Position numbers and translations under genes: made by a program
The notes under the pieces: model-generated
What the model saw: only the letters and a program-made list of their open reading frames with translations
Databases searched by the model: none
Told to the model about the DNA's origin: nothing
DNA from: Tepidimonas sp. UBA997
Lineage (GTDB): Bacteria; Pseudomonadota; Gammaproteobacteria; Burkholderiales; Burkholderiaceae_C
Assembly: GCA_002291945.1 (NCBI GenBank)
Contig: DBAZ01000045.1
Span: forward strand, 1 to 22,779
Length of the DNA: 22,779 nucleotides
Direction: 5' to 3'
In this document: positions 1 through 5,464 of the stretch, piece by piece
Position numbering within the stretch: position 1 is the stretch's first letter
How the letters are laid out: every line of letters begins with the position of its first letter

Positions 1-30
1 AGTTTGGTGGGGAAACTGGGGGTTGTGCAT

Positions 31-234
31 TCAGGCAGCTTGATCGTGGTTGTTGATGGCGTCAGCCAGGAACAAGCCGGGGTGGCGTACCTTGACGGCT
101 GGCGGGATACCACGGCTAAGCCAGTTCTGCACGCGCTGAGCGCCGCCATGCTTGGGCCAGCCCAAAAGCTCGGCAACCCGAGTCGGGCCACCCAGGCGCT
201 TGATCAGCTCGCGGTCTTTTGTTTTTTGGTCCAT
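31..234 (-). CDS. Cro/YdaS-like phage helix-turn-helix regulator
   Basis: A 67-residue protein with an N-terminal helix-turn-helix pattern: residues 10-42 read as a helix, the GGPTRVAELLGW turn, then a recognition-like helix QRVQNWLSRG followed by IPPAVK. That layout is typical of Cro/YdaS-type DNA-binding proteins of lambdoid phages. It is transcribed away from the repressor-like gene that starts at 318, and the space between them holds repeated TGTTTAA-type sites, as in a phage lysogeny switch. I infer that it binds those sites and opposes the neighbouring repressor. No strong ribosome binding site is visible on the minus strand. No lysis, integrase or structural phage gene is in the window, so it may be a stranded prophage switch. 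Family assignment is from motif pattern only. Confidence 0.65.
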   Translation of the reverse strand: MDQKTKDRELIKRLGGPTRVAELLGWPKHGGAQRVQNWLSRGIPPAVKVRHPGLFLADAINNHDQAA

Positions 235-240
235 ACAAAG

Positions 241-301
241 GATTAAACACCATGTTTAAACAAAAAGCAACCCCCATGTTTAACAACAATTTGTTTAAAA
301 C
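241..301. promoter_or_regulatory. Operator array of a phage-type switch (TGTTTAA repeats)
   Basis: Four related sites lie between the divergent regulators. Position 253-262 is the perfect palindrome TGTTTAAACA. TGTTTAACAA is at 277-286, TGTTTAAAAC at 292-301, and the inverted partial copy GATTAAACAC at 241-250. The spacing of the direct copies is 24 and 15 bases. The region is AT-rich against a GC-rich background and must hold the promoters of both regulators. I infer that the CI-like and Cro-like proteins compete for these sites. Confidence 0.6.
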
Positions 302-317
302 GGTAACAATCCTGCGC

Positions 318-782
318 ATGCGAAAAGAGCGCAAATTCCACGACAGCACGACCAGGCTGTACAAGGCTGCGCTGGAGATGAAAAGCATCACCGGCCAGTC
401 TGCCGTGGCGCGGCTACTCAACCAGTCTCCTCAAACGGTTAAGAACTGGGAGGTTCGCGGGGTGTCAAAAGAAGGGGCGCTGTTGGCCGAACGGATGATT
501 GGCTGCAATGCCTTGTGGATCCTTACTGGCCAAGGCTTCATGGAAAACCTGGAGCCGGAAGCCTCAACAGGTTTGCAGGCCAAAGAGGAACCCATCAAGC
601 CATTCCCCAGCACCGCACCACCCTGGCCATTTCAAACGATCACTGCACGCGAATATGAGCGCCTGACAGACGAGGAAAGAGAAAGGGTTGAAAGGTTCAT
701 CCGCTTTGAACTTTTTGAAGCAAAACAAAAAAAGGGACGGCCCAACAAGATCACAGCATGCGGCCAGCAGGCCAACAGCTAG
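318..782 (+). CDS. CI-like phage repressor lacking a peptidase domain
   Basis: A 154-residue protein from the ATG at 318. Residues 8-73 match the N-terminal DNA-binding domain of CI-type repressors: a long first helix (STTRLYKAALEMKSITGQ), the helix-turn-helix SAVARLLNQSPQTVKNWEVRG, then GVSKEGALLAERMIGCNALWILTGQG, a typical domain ending. The remainder is charged (LTDEERERVERFIRFELFEAKQKKG) and probably dimerises; there is no S24 LexA-type autocleavage domain, so it would not be induced by RecA in the classical way. In-frame starts further upstream exist at 219, 252 (preceded by AAAGGA) and 276, but those would put the operator repeats inside the coding region. I prefer 318 for that reason, although its own ribosome site is weak. 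Confidence 0.65.
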   Translation: MRKERKFHDSTTRLYKAALEMKSITGQSAVARLLNQSPQTVKNWEVRGVSKEGALLAERMIGCNALWILTGQGFMENLEPEASTGLQAKEEPIKPFPSTAPPWPFQTITAREYERLTDEERERVERFIRFELFEAKQKKGRPNKITACGQQANS

Positions 783-878
783 GATCTATTGCCTGGAAAC
801 GATAAAAAGCAAACGGGCTGCAAAGTTCCGCGAGGGAGCAACGTCGTTGTAAATTCCAAAGTATCAAAGGGAGCATTT

Positions 879-1139
879 ATGGAACTCATCATTGGCTGGG
901 CGTTTTTTGCTGCCGTCGTTGGCTTTATGGCCAGCACATGGAACCGCAGCGGGTTTGGCTACTTTTTGCTGTCGCTGATTCTTTCGCCTTTGATTGGTCT
1001 GATCTTCCTGCTGTTGGCTGGCAGGCGCGAGGAAGGACCAACACCTGACACCCACGTCAAATGCCCTGACTGTAAGGAACTGGTGCTGAAAGACGCACGC
1101 AAATGCAAGCACTGCGGTTGCCAGCTGGCTACCCAGTAG
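879..1139 (+). CDS. Small membrane protein with C-terminal zinc ribbon
   Basis: An 86-residue protein. The start at 879 is chosen because AAAGGGAG sits just upstream (866-873); an earlier in-frame ATG-less stretch from 789 has no such site. Two hydrophobic segments (about residues 3-20 and 27-46) are followed by a short cytoplasmic tail with two CxxC pairs (CPDC and CKHC), the usual arrangement of a treble-clef/zinc-ribbon that binds one zinc ion. Proteins of this layout are common as accessory genes in beta-proteobacteria and have no established role. It follows the repressor-like gene by 96 bases on the same strand and could be a lysogenic conversion or superinfection gene, but nothing in the sequence proves this. 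Confidence 0.65.
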   Translation: MELIIGWAFFAAVVGFMASTWNRSGFGYFLLSLILSPLIGLIFLLLAGRREEGPTPDTHVKCPDCKELVLKDARKCKHCGCQLATQ

Positions 1140-1233
1140 CCACCACCAGGCACCAACACACAACCAGCTCAGGCGGGTTTTGTGTTGCCTGACTCAAAAA
1201 ATTGGGTATTCGGAATTCCTGGTTGATTTCTGA

Positions 1234-1440
1234 CTACAGCTCGCCGTCTTCCAACAAGCGCATCACGGTTGAAATCGGCACGCCGTAGTCGGTCGGCTCG
1301 TCGAAATCGAAGTCCGTTGCCATTGAGTAATAGGTCATCCGTCCCACCCCTTCAAACGGCGACTGGCGGCGCGGTTTAGGCTTCACGACCTTGTGTTTCT
1401 GGGCAAACAGTATCTTTGCCCGGTAGGTCTCGAACTTCAT
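1234..1440 (-). CDS. Hypothetical protein, probably the 3' part of a frameshifted gene
   Basis: A 68-residue ORF beginning MKFETYRAKILFAQKHK and ending in an acidic tail (DFDFDEPTDYG...RLLEDGEL). I do not recognise the family. The same reading frame stays open upstream of the ATG to about 1574 and reads like protein (ELQNKIFAYFKPGHQLSN, then AFTECSNRGIKTKQRDARG), but there is no ATG, GTG or TTG in that stretch. A plausible N-terminus (MTPSTLLHPLKLDVVGFQEG...) starts at about 1648 in another frame. The simplest reading is one gene, 1234 to about 1648, broken by one or two small frameshifts. It lies downstream of the ribbon-helix-helix-like gene on the same strand. Confidence 0.4.
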   Translation of the reverse strand: MKFETYRAKILFAQKHKVVKPKPRRQSPFEGVGRMTYYSMATDFDFDEPTDYGVPISTVMRLLEDGEL

Positions 1441-1648
1441 TCCGCGAGCGTCACGCTGCTTGGTCTTGATGCCTCTGTTGCTGCATTCGGTAAAGGCGTT
1501 GCTAAGTTGGTGGCCCGGCTTGAAGTAGGCGAAGATTTTGTTCTGCAGTTCTCCATGGCCTTGGTCAGCGGCTCACATAGTCGTGTTCGCCCTCCTGGAA
1601 GCCGACGACATCGAGCTTCAAGGGATGCAGCAGCGTGCTGGGCGTCAT
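1234..1648 (-). pseudogene. Probable frameshifted gene remnant downstream of RHH-like gene
   Basis: On the minus strand an ATG at 1648 overlaps the TGA of the upstream RHH-like gene (ATGA). It opens a 27-codon frame ending at a TGA near 1565. The next frame gives EPLTKAMEN, and the third gives ELQNKIFAYFKPGHQ and continues to the stop at 1234. Joined across two small shifts, the pieces form one protein-like sequence of about 138 residues. Family unknown. The alternative is that only the 68-residue distal ORF is real. Confidence 0.4.
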
Positions 1649-1827
1649 CGTTCAGCGGCTTGCTTGAGCGCCTGCCGGATGCCGTCGCTGACGTTGCCGT
1701 TGCCGTTGCCGAGCTTGGCGGCAATGGCGAGGCTTTTGGCGTCCAGATAGACCTGGACGCGCTTGCCGCCAACGTCAGCCGGGCGACCGACAGGACGCTT
1801 TTCCTGGGGTTGTTTAGTGTCGGGCAT
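1645..1827 (-). CDS. Ribbon-helix-helix-like DNA-binding protein
   Basis: A 60-residue protein from the ATG at 1827, preceded by CGAGG on the minus strand. It has a basic, proline-rich N-terminus (KRPVGRPADVGG) followed by KRVQVYLDAKSLAIAAKLGNGNGNVSDGIRQALKQAAER. This has the order of a ribbon-helix-helix fold: a short beta strand with alternating hydrophobic residues, helix A, a turn, then helix B with a SDGIRQAL pattern. RHH proteins of this size act as antitoxins, plasmid partition or mobilisation regulators. The next gene downstream overlaps it by ATGA and is broken, so if this was a two-gene module it is no longer intact. The IS30 remnant starts only 28 bases upstream and may have cut off its promoter. 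Confidence 0.5.
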   Translation of the reverse strand: MPDTKQPQEKRPVGRPADVGGKRVQVYLDAKSLAIAAKLGNGNGNVSDGIRQALKQAAER

Positions 1828-1855
1828 TGCGGGCCTCGATATAGAGGTCTGTCGC

Positions 1856-2338
1856 ATGTCCAAAACCTACACCCATCTGAGTCTGGAAGAGCGCGAACGC
1901 AAGACGCTCTACACGGTGCTGGTTCAACTCGACTGCGCCACGGCTGAGCACACGGCACAGCGCTTTGGCATGGTACTCAACCGCCTCGATGCGGCCATGC
2001 GCCTGTCGATGACGTATGACAACGGCAAGGAGATGGCGCACCATCAGGCCCTGTCTGAGGCCACGGGGATCAAGGTGTTCTTTGCCCATCCCTACAGCCC
2101 TTGGGAGCGCGGCATCAATGAGAACACGAACGGCTTGCTGCGCCGCGTGCTGCCCAAGGGCACTGACCTGAGCGTCCACACCCAAGAGCAGCTCGATGCG
2201 ATCGCCTTTCACCACAACGCCAAACCTCGCAAGTCCCTAGGCTGGAAGTCTCCCGCAGAGCTGTTCCTGCCAAAGGAATCTTTCGACTTTCAGGCGTACT
2301 GGTCAGCTATCATCAACCCCGTTGCACTTGGGGCTTGA
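1856..2338 (+). pseudogene. IS30-family transposase, internally deleted
   Basis: A 160-residue open frame, about half the length of an IS30 transposase (usually 310-380). Residues 1-14 (MSKTYTHLSLEERE) are the canonical IS30 N-terminus. From residue 15 the sequence jumps to the catalytic core: TLYTVLVQLDCATAEH, then TYDNGKEMAHH with the second Asp (D55), SPWERGINENTNGLLR with the Glu (E89), and the PRKSLGWKSPAELF end. The N-terminal helix-turn-helix and the first catalytic Asp are missing, so it cannot transpose by itself. The reading frame is kept across the deletion. No convincing terminal inverted repeats were found; the left end lies between 1828 and 1856 if present, the right end just after 2338. 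Confidence 0.85.
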
Positions 2339-2412
2339 ATGCGCCCGGGTTTAGGTGCTGCAGGTTGTGGCTGAAACTCCTGTAGCGGTGGCGACCGAGA
2401 ATGGAGCTGGCG

Positions 2413-2436
2413 CAAAAAAACCGCCCGGAGGCGGTT
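2413..2436 (-). terminator. Rho-independent terminator (minus strand)
   Basis: On the minus strand a 7-bp stem (AACCGCC at 2419-2425 paired with GGCGGTT at 2430-2436, loop CGGA) is followed by a run of seven Ts (2414-2420 as A on the plus strand). It lies 23 bases after a short minus-strand reading frame that ends at 2459 and is the second terminator downstream of tRNA-Asn. Confidence 0.75.
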
Positions 2437-2458
2437 GCTGGCGCTCGCCTGGATGCAG

Positions 2459-2536
2459 TCATGCAGGCGGCGCGAGCACCCGCATCTGGTCGCGCCAGCC
2501 GCTGGGCCATCGGGGCCGGAGCAGGGCGGTTTCTGG
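2459..2536 (-). pseudogene. Possible 3' tail of a lost gene in front of a terminator
   Basis: A 25-codon minus-strand frame with no start codon (ends ...GWRDQMRVLAPPA, stop TGA at 2459-2461) is followed closely by the intrinsic terminator at 2413-2436. A stop codon followed by a good terminator is what the end of a real gene looks like, and the rest of the gene may have been removed at the island/tRNA junction. The region is also rich in inverted repeats (GCTGGCGC near 2437 with GCGCCAGC near 2500), so a small structured RNA is an alternative. No family recognised. Confidence 0.25.
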
Positions 2537-2562
2537 CTACGACACCTACGGATTGCAGCAGC

Positions 2563-2599
2563 GAAACAAAAAAGACTTGCACCATGTCTGATGCAAGTC
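2563..2599 (-). terminator. Terminator of tRNA-Asn
   Basis: On the minus strand, 24 bases after the tRNA, an 8-bp stem (TGCAAGTC at 2592-2599 on the plus strand paired with GACTTGCA at 2574-2581, 10-base loop) is followed by a T-rich tract (plus-strand AACAAAAAA, 2565-2573). Classical intrinsic terminator in the right place and orientation for the tRNA transcript. Confidence 0.85.
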
Positions 2600-2622
2600 C
2601 TTGATGCGATTGGATTTTTATT

Positions 2623-2698
2623 TGGCTCCCCGACCTGGGCTCGAACCAGGGACCTACGGATTAACAGTCCGGCGCTCTACCGACTGAGCTATCGGGGA
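2623..2698 (-). tRNA. tRNA-Asn (anticodon GTT)
   Basis: A 76-base tRNA including an encoded CCA (plus-strand TGG at 2623-2625). The acceptor stem pairs TCCCCGA with TCGGGGA, the D-arm has GCTCAGTCGGTAGAGC, the T-arm contains GGTTCGAGCC, and the anticodon is GTT at 2665-2663. A minus-strand -10-like TATACT lies at 2714-2709, eleven bases upstream, and a strong terminator follows. The tRNA marks the boundary between the accessory DNA to its 3' side and core genes to its 5' side. Confidence 0.97.
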
Positions 2699-2708
2699 AT
2701 AAGCTATA

Positions 2709-2714
2709 AGTATA
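2709..2714 (-). promoter_or_regulatory. Putative -10 element of the tRNA-Asn promoter
   Basis: TATACT on the minus strand, placed to start transcription about four bases before the mature tRNA. The -35 region 17 bases upstream (ATGGGT) is poor. The element overlaps the space just before the start codon of the divergent kinase gene, so the tRNA promoter extends into that coding region. Confidence 0.35.
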
Positions 2715-2716
2715 AC

Positions 2717-4234
2717 ATGCAAGAGATCGAGACCCATATATCGCGGGTGCTGCTGGACGGCGAGTGGGCGTACAAACTCAAAAAGCCGATCAAGCTGCCC
2801 TTTCTGGACTTCAGCACCCCGGCGCTGCGCCGACATGCCTGCGAGGAGGAATTGCGCCTCAATGCACGCACGTCCCCTGCCTTGTACGTGGACGTGCGGC
2901 CTCTTGGGGTGCCGTGGGCGCAGTTCGTGGCCGATCCGCCAGCGGCGCTGGCCCAAGGCGATGCACAGACCGCGCTGGACTGGGTGGTGCGCATGCGCCG
3001 ATTCGACGCCGATGCCTTGCTGGCCGCACGTGCTCGGGCTGGTTTGCTGACGGCAGCCGACATGGATCGCCTAGCGGCGCATATCGCCAGCTTTCATCAG
3101 GCTCTGCCGCCCGTGCCACCGGACTGGCAGCCGAACCAGGGTTTGGCCGACTGGATCGCCGCTGGCTGGGCGGCCATACGCCTACACCCGGGCCGCCCCG
3201 ACGCGGTGCCAGCCACCGAGGTCGATGCACTGCAAGCGCACATGGCCGAACGCTATGCTGCCCTGGAACCCTGGATGGCCGCACGCCGACAGGCCGGTTG
3301 GGTGCGGGAATGCCACGGTGACTTGCACCTGGGCAACCTGATCGACAGTCAGGGCCAGATGATGGCGTTTGATGCGATCGAGTTTGATGCCGATCTGCGC
3401 TGTATCGACGTGATGAACGACGTGGCCTTCACGTTCATGGACTTGCTGGCCCATGATCAGCCTCGGCTGGCCTGGCGCCTGCTCGATGGCTGGGTGGCGC
3501 ACACCGGCGATACCGATGGCTTGCGCGGCCTGGCCTTGTTTGCCGCCTACCGCGCTCTGGTGCGAGCTCAGGTGGCGTTGCTGGGCAGCGGTGGTCAGGC
3601 CGGGTTCGAGCGCTACTGGCGCTGCTTGAAGGCCTTGCTGGGCCAGACGCGCCAGCCGCGCTTGTGGATCATGATGGGGCTGAGTGGTTCGGGCAAATCC
3701 ACCGCCGCCGGGCTGCTGCGCGATGCCTTGGCTGCGCGTGGGGTGGGCGCACTGCGCATCCGCTCCGATGTGGAGCGCAAGCGCTGGCTGGGCGTGCCCG
3801 CCCAGGCTCGCCCGGGGCCGGATGAACTGGCGTACTGGTACAGCGCCGCAACCACGCGCCGCACCTACGCTCGCCTGCACCAGATGGCCCGCGACGTGCT
3901 GCAAGCCGGCATCGACGTGGTGGTGGATGCCGCCACCTTGCGGCTGGCCGAGCGGCAACGTCTGGCTGCGCTGGCCGCGCAAGCCGGTGCCAGCGATTGG
4001 CGGGTGCTTTGCACCGCCCCGGATGCCGTGCTGCGCCAGCGCTTGCAAGCCCGCCAGCAGCAGGGCAGCGACCCATCTGACGCGGACCAAGCCGTGATGG
4101 AGCGCCAGCGGGCCCATCTGGAACCCCTGAGCGCCGCAGAGCACAGCCTGGCGTGGCTGGTGCGTAACGATGGTGACGAAGCCGCCTTGAAGGCGCAGAT
4201 CGAGGCCTTGCTGTCGGCTCAGGCTGCGGCCTGA
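2717..4234 (+). CDS. Fused aminoglycoside-phosphotransferase-like / P-loop kinase protein
   Basis: A 505-residue two-domain protein. The N-terminal half resembles APH/choline-kinase-like proteins: HGDLHLGNL at residues 200-208 gives the catalytic loop (HGDxHxGN), and FDAIEFD at 218-224 the metal-binding segment. The C-terminal half is a P-loop kinase of the AAA/zeta-toxin-like type: Walker A GLSGSGKST at 321-329, then an R-S-D-V-E-R-K-R segment. This arrangement (COG2187 plus COG0645) is common in proteobacteria; the substrate is not known and resistance should not be assumed. Homologues I recall usually have about 20 more residues before IETHISRVLL; here the tRNA occupies that space and the start lies 18 bases from it, with no ribosome site. 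The 3' end overlaps phhA by 16 bases, convergently. Confidence 0.85.
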   Translation: MQEIETHISRVLLDGEWAYKLKKPIKLPFLDFSTPALRRHACEEELRLNARTSPALYVDVRPLGVPWAQFVADPPAALAQGDAQTALDWVVRMRRFDADALLAARARAGLLTAADMDRLAAHIASFHQALPPVPPDWQPNQGLADWIAAGWAAIRLHPGRPDAVPATEVDALQAHMAERYAALEPWMAARRQAGWVRECHGDLHLGNLIDSQGQMMAFDAIEFDADLRCIDVMNDVAFTFMDLLAHDQPRLAWRLLDGWVAHTGDTDGLRGLALFAAYRALVRAQVALLGSGGQAGFERYWRCLKALLGQTRQPRLWIMMGLSGSGKSTAAGLLRDALAARGVGALRIRSDVERKRWLGVPAQARPGPDELAYWYSAATTRRTYARLHQMARDVLQAGIDVVVDAATLRLAERQRLAALAAQAGASDWRVLCTAPDAVLRQRLQARQQQGSDPSDADQAVMERQRAHLEPLSAAEHSLAWLVRNDGDEAALKAQIEALLSAQAAA

Positions 4235-5115
4235 GCGAGCGCGTGCTTGGCACGGTGGTACTGTCCGTCACCCCGATGGATGGCGACGTCCGTTGCCAGC
4301 AGGTCAGCCGGTTCGAGCGGGGTCCCTTGGCTGCTGCGCTCGTACAGCGGTGCAAAGTCCACCTGCGCCAGTTCCAAGAGCTCGTCGAGCGACCGCAAAA
4401 CAAAGTAGCTTTCCTGAAAGTCGTCAATGCGGTAGCGCGTCCGCAGCACCCGTTCCAGTTCGAAGCGGATGCGGTTCGGCGAGGGGGAGTCGAGACAGAA
4501 CAGGCTTTCGCTGTACGACGAGGCAATGCCGCCCCCATAGAGTCGAAGATCACCGCCTTCCTGAACCAGCCCAAATTCCACGGTGTACCAGTAAACCCGC
4601 GCGAGCTGATCCAGGTGTCCCAGCTTTTGCGCACGCAGACCTCCGACCCCGTAGGCCTGCATGAAGTCCGCCATGACCGGGTGCATCAGCATCGGCACAT
4701 GCCCGAACACGTCGTGGAAGACGTCAGGCTCTTCGAGGTAGTCCAACTGGTCGGGGTGGCGGATGAACTGCCCGGCCGGGAAGCGACGATGGGCTAGGTG
4801 CTCAAAAAACACGTCGTCGGGCACCAGGCCCGGAACCGCCACCACTTGCCAGCCGGTGCGCTTCATCAGCACCTCGCTCAGTCGGCGGAAGTCCGGGATC
4901 TGGTCTGAAGCCATGGGCAGGGCTTGCATGCCTGCTTCAAACGCAGCACAGACGCGCCCGGGCAGCATGGCCATCTGTCGCTCGAACAAGGTGCCCCAGG
5001 TGGCGTGCTCGGCGGCGGTGTAGTGTTCCCAGCGTTGCGGGATGGTCCAGTCCGGGTTGTCGGGGCGACCGGCTTCGCCAGCGGCGAGGCCGTGCTTGAT
5101 GGGTGCGTCGGGCAT
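4219..5115 (-). CDS. phhA: Phenylalanine 4-monooxygenase
   Basis: A 298-residue non-haem iron enzyme that hydroxylates L-phenylalanine to L-tyrosine with tetrahydropterin and O2, in the cytoplasm. The facial triad is visible: H134 and H139 in FHDVFGHVP, and E180 in YWYTVEFGL. The pterin/substrate region FPAGQFIRHPDQLDYLEEPD precedes it. The length suits the bacterial single-domain form, which lacks the regulatory ACT domain of the animal enzyme. The start at 5115 (MPDAPIKHG) is chosen over longer frames because upstream codons overlap phhB in another frame. It follows phhB by only 7 bases, so the two are translated from one message. It supplies tyrosine, which after transamination (tyrB not in this window) feeds HPPD encoded upstream in the same operon. 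Confidence 0.97.
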   Translation of the reverse strand: MPDAPIKHGLAAGEAGRPDNPDWTIPQRWEHYTAAEHATWGTLFERQMAMLPGRVCAAFEAGMQALPMASDQIPDFRRLSEVLMKRTGWQVVAVPGLVPDDVFFEHLAHRRFPAGQFIRHPDQLDYLEEPDVFHDVFGHVPMLMHPVMADFMQAYGVGGLRAQKLGHLDQLARVYWYTVEFGLVQEGGDLRLYGGGIASSYSESLFCLDSPSPNRIRFELERVLRTRYRIDDFQESYFVLRSLDELLELAQVDFAPLYERSSQGTPLEPADLLATDVAIHRGDGQYHRAKHALAQAAA

Positions 5116-5122
5116 GATCGGG

Positions 5123-5422
5123 TCAGTTTCCGGCGTCGCCGGCGATGCCGTCCACCCACTGCGCAAACGCGATGTCGCGCTCGGTAAGGCCGCCAGCGTC
5201 GTGGGTGGTGAAGGTGATGTCCACCCGGTTGTACACATTGAACCATTCCGGGTGGTGGTTGCGCTGTTCAGCGGCGATCGCCACCCGGGTCATGAAGGCA
5301 AAGGCTTCGCTGAAGTCCTTGAAGGCAAAACGCCGTTCGATGGACAGGGATTCTTCGTCAAATCGCCAGTTGGGCACGAGGCTCAACTGTTGCTGAAGCG
5401 CGGCACCTGAGAGTTTTTTCAT
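5123..5422 (-). CDS. phhB: Pterin-4a-carbinolamine dehydratase
   Basis: A 99-residue protein that dehydrates the 4a-hydroxy-tetrahydropterin made by phenylalanine hydroxylase, so that the cofactor can be reduced and reused. The family signature E-x3-H-H-P is present as EQRNHHPEW (H56, H57, P58), followed by YNRVDITFTTHDAGGLTERD, the usual end of the fold. I take the ATG at 5422; an in-frame GTG at 5449 exists, but it falls in the loop of the hairpin at 5439-5459 and would add residues not typical of the family. It lies between hppD (42 bases upstream) and phhA (7 bases downstream) and serves phhA directly. Confidence 0.95.
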   Translation of the reverse strand: MKKLSGAALQQQLSLVPNWRFDEESLSIERRFAFKDFSEAFAFMTRVAIAAEQRNHHPEWFNVYNRVDITFTTHDAGGLTERDIAFAQWVDGIAGDAGN

Positions 5423-5438
5423 GATCGTGGAGGGTGAA

Positions 5439-5459
5439 ACGGGGGCCACAAGGCCCCGT
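5439..5459 (-). promoter_or_regulatory. Intercistronic hairpin between hppD and phhB
   Basis: A GC-rich stem of eight pairs with one bulged base (ACGGGGGCC at 5439-5447 with GGCCCCGT at 5452-5459, loop ACAA) begins 6 bases after the hppD stop codon. On the minus strand it is followed only by TTT, so it is at most a weak terminator; it could also protect the hppD message from 3' decay or lower the output of phhB and phhA. Confidence 0.45.
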
Positions 5460-5464
5460 AGGGA

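Noticed and set aside
1141..1233. Inverted repeat around CAACACA and TGTGTTG as a terminator for the zinc-ribbon gene
   Set aside because: The stem is imperfect and is not followed by a T-run on the plus strand; the A-run after it does not suit either neighbouring gene.
1828..2380. Terminal inverted repeats of the IS30 element
   Set aside because: The right-end sequence after 2338 has no convincing inverted copy at the left side; only a short CCTC/GAGG palindrome is seen.
2313..2585. Minus-strand 90-codon frame from 2585
   Set aside because: It runs through two intrinsic terminators, and its composition is not protein-like.
3182..4144. Minus-strand open frame of 320 codons
   Set aside because: Antisense to the kinase fusion, which has clear catalytic motifs on the plus strand.
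2717..4234. Reading the kinase fusion as an aminoglycoside resistance gene
   Set aside because: Only the general APH-like fold is present; the fused P-loop domain marks a housekeeping-type family of unknown substrate, not a known resistance enzyme.
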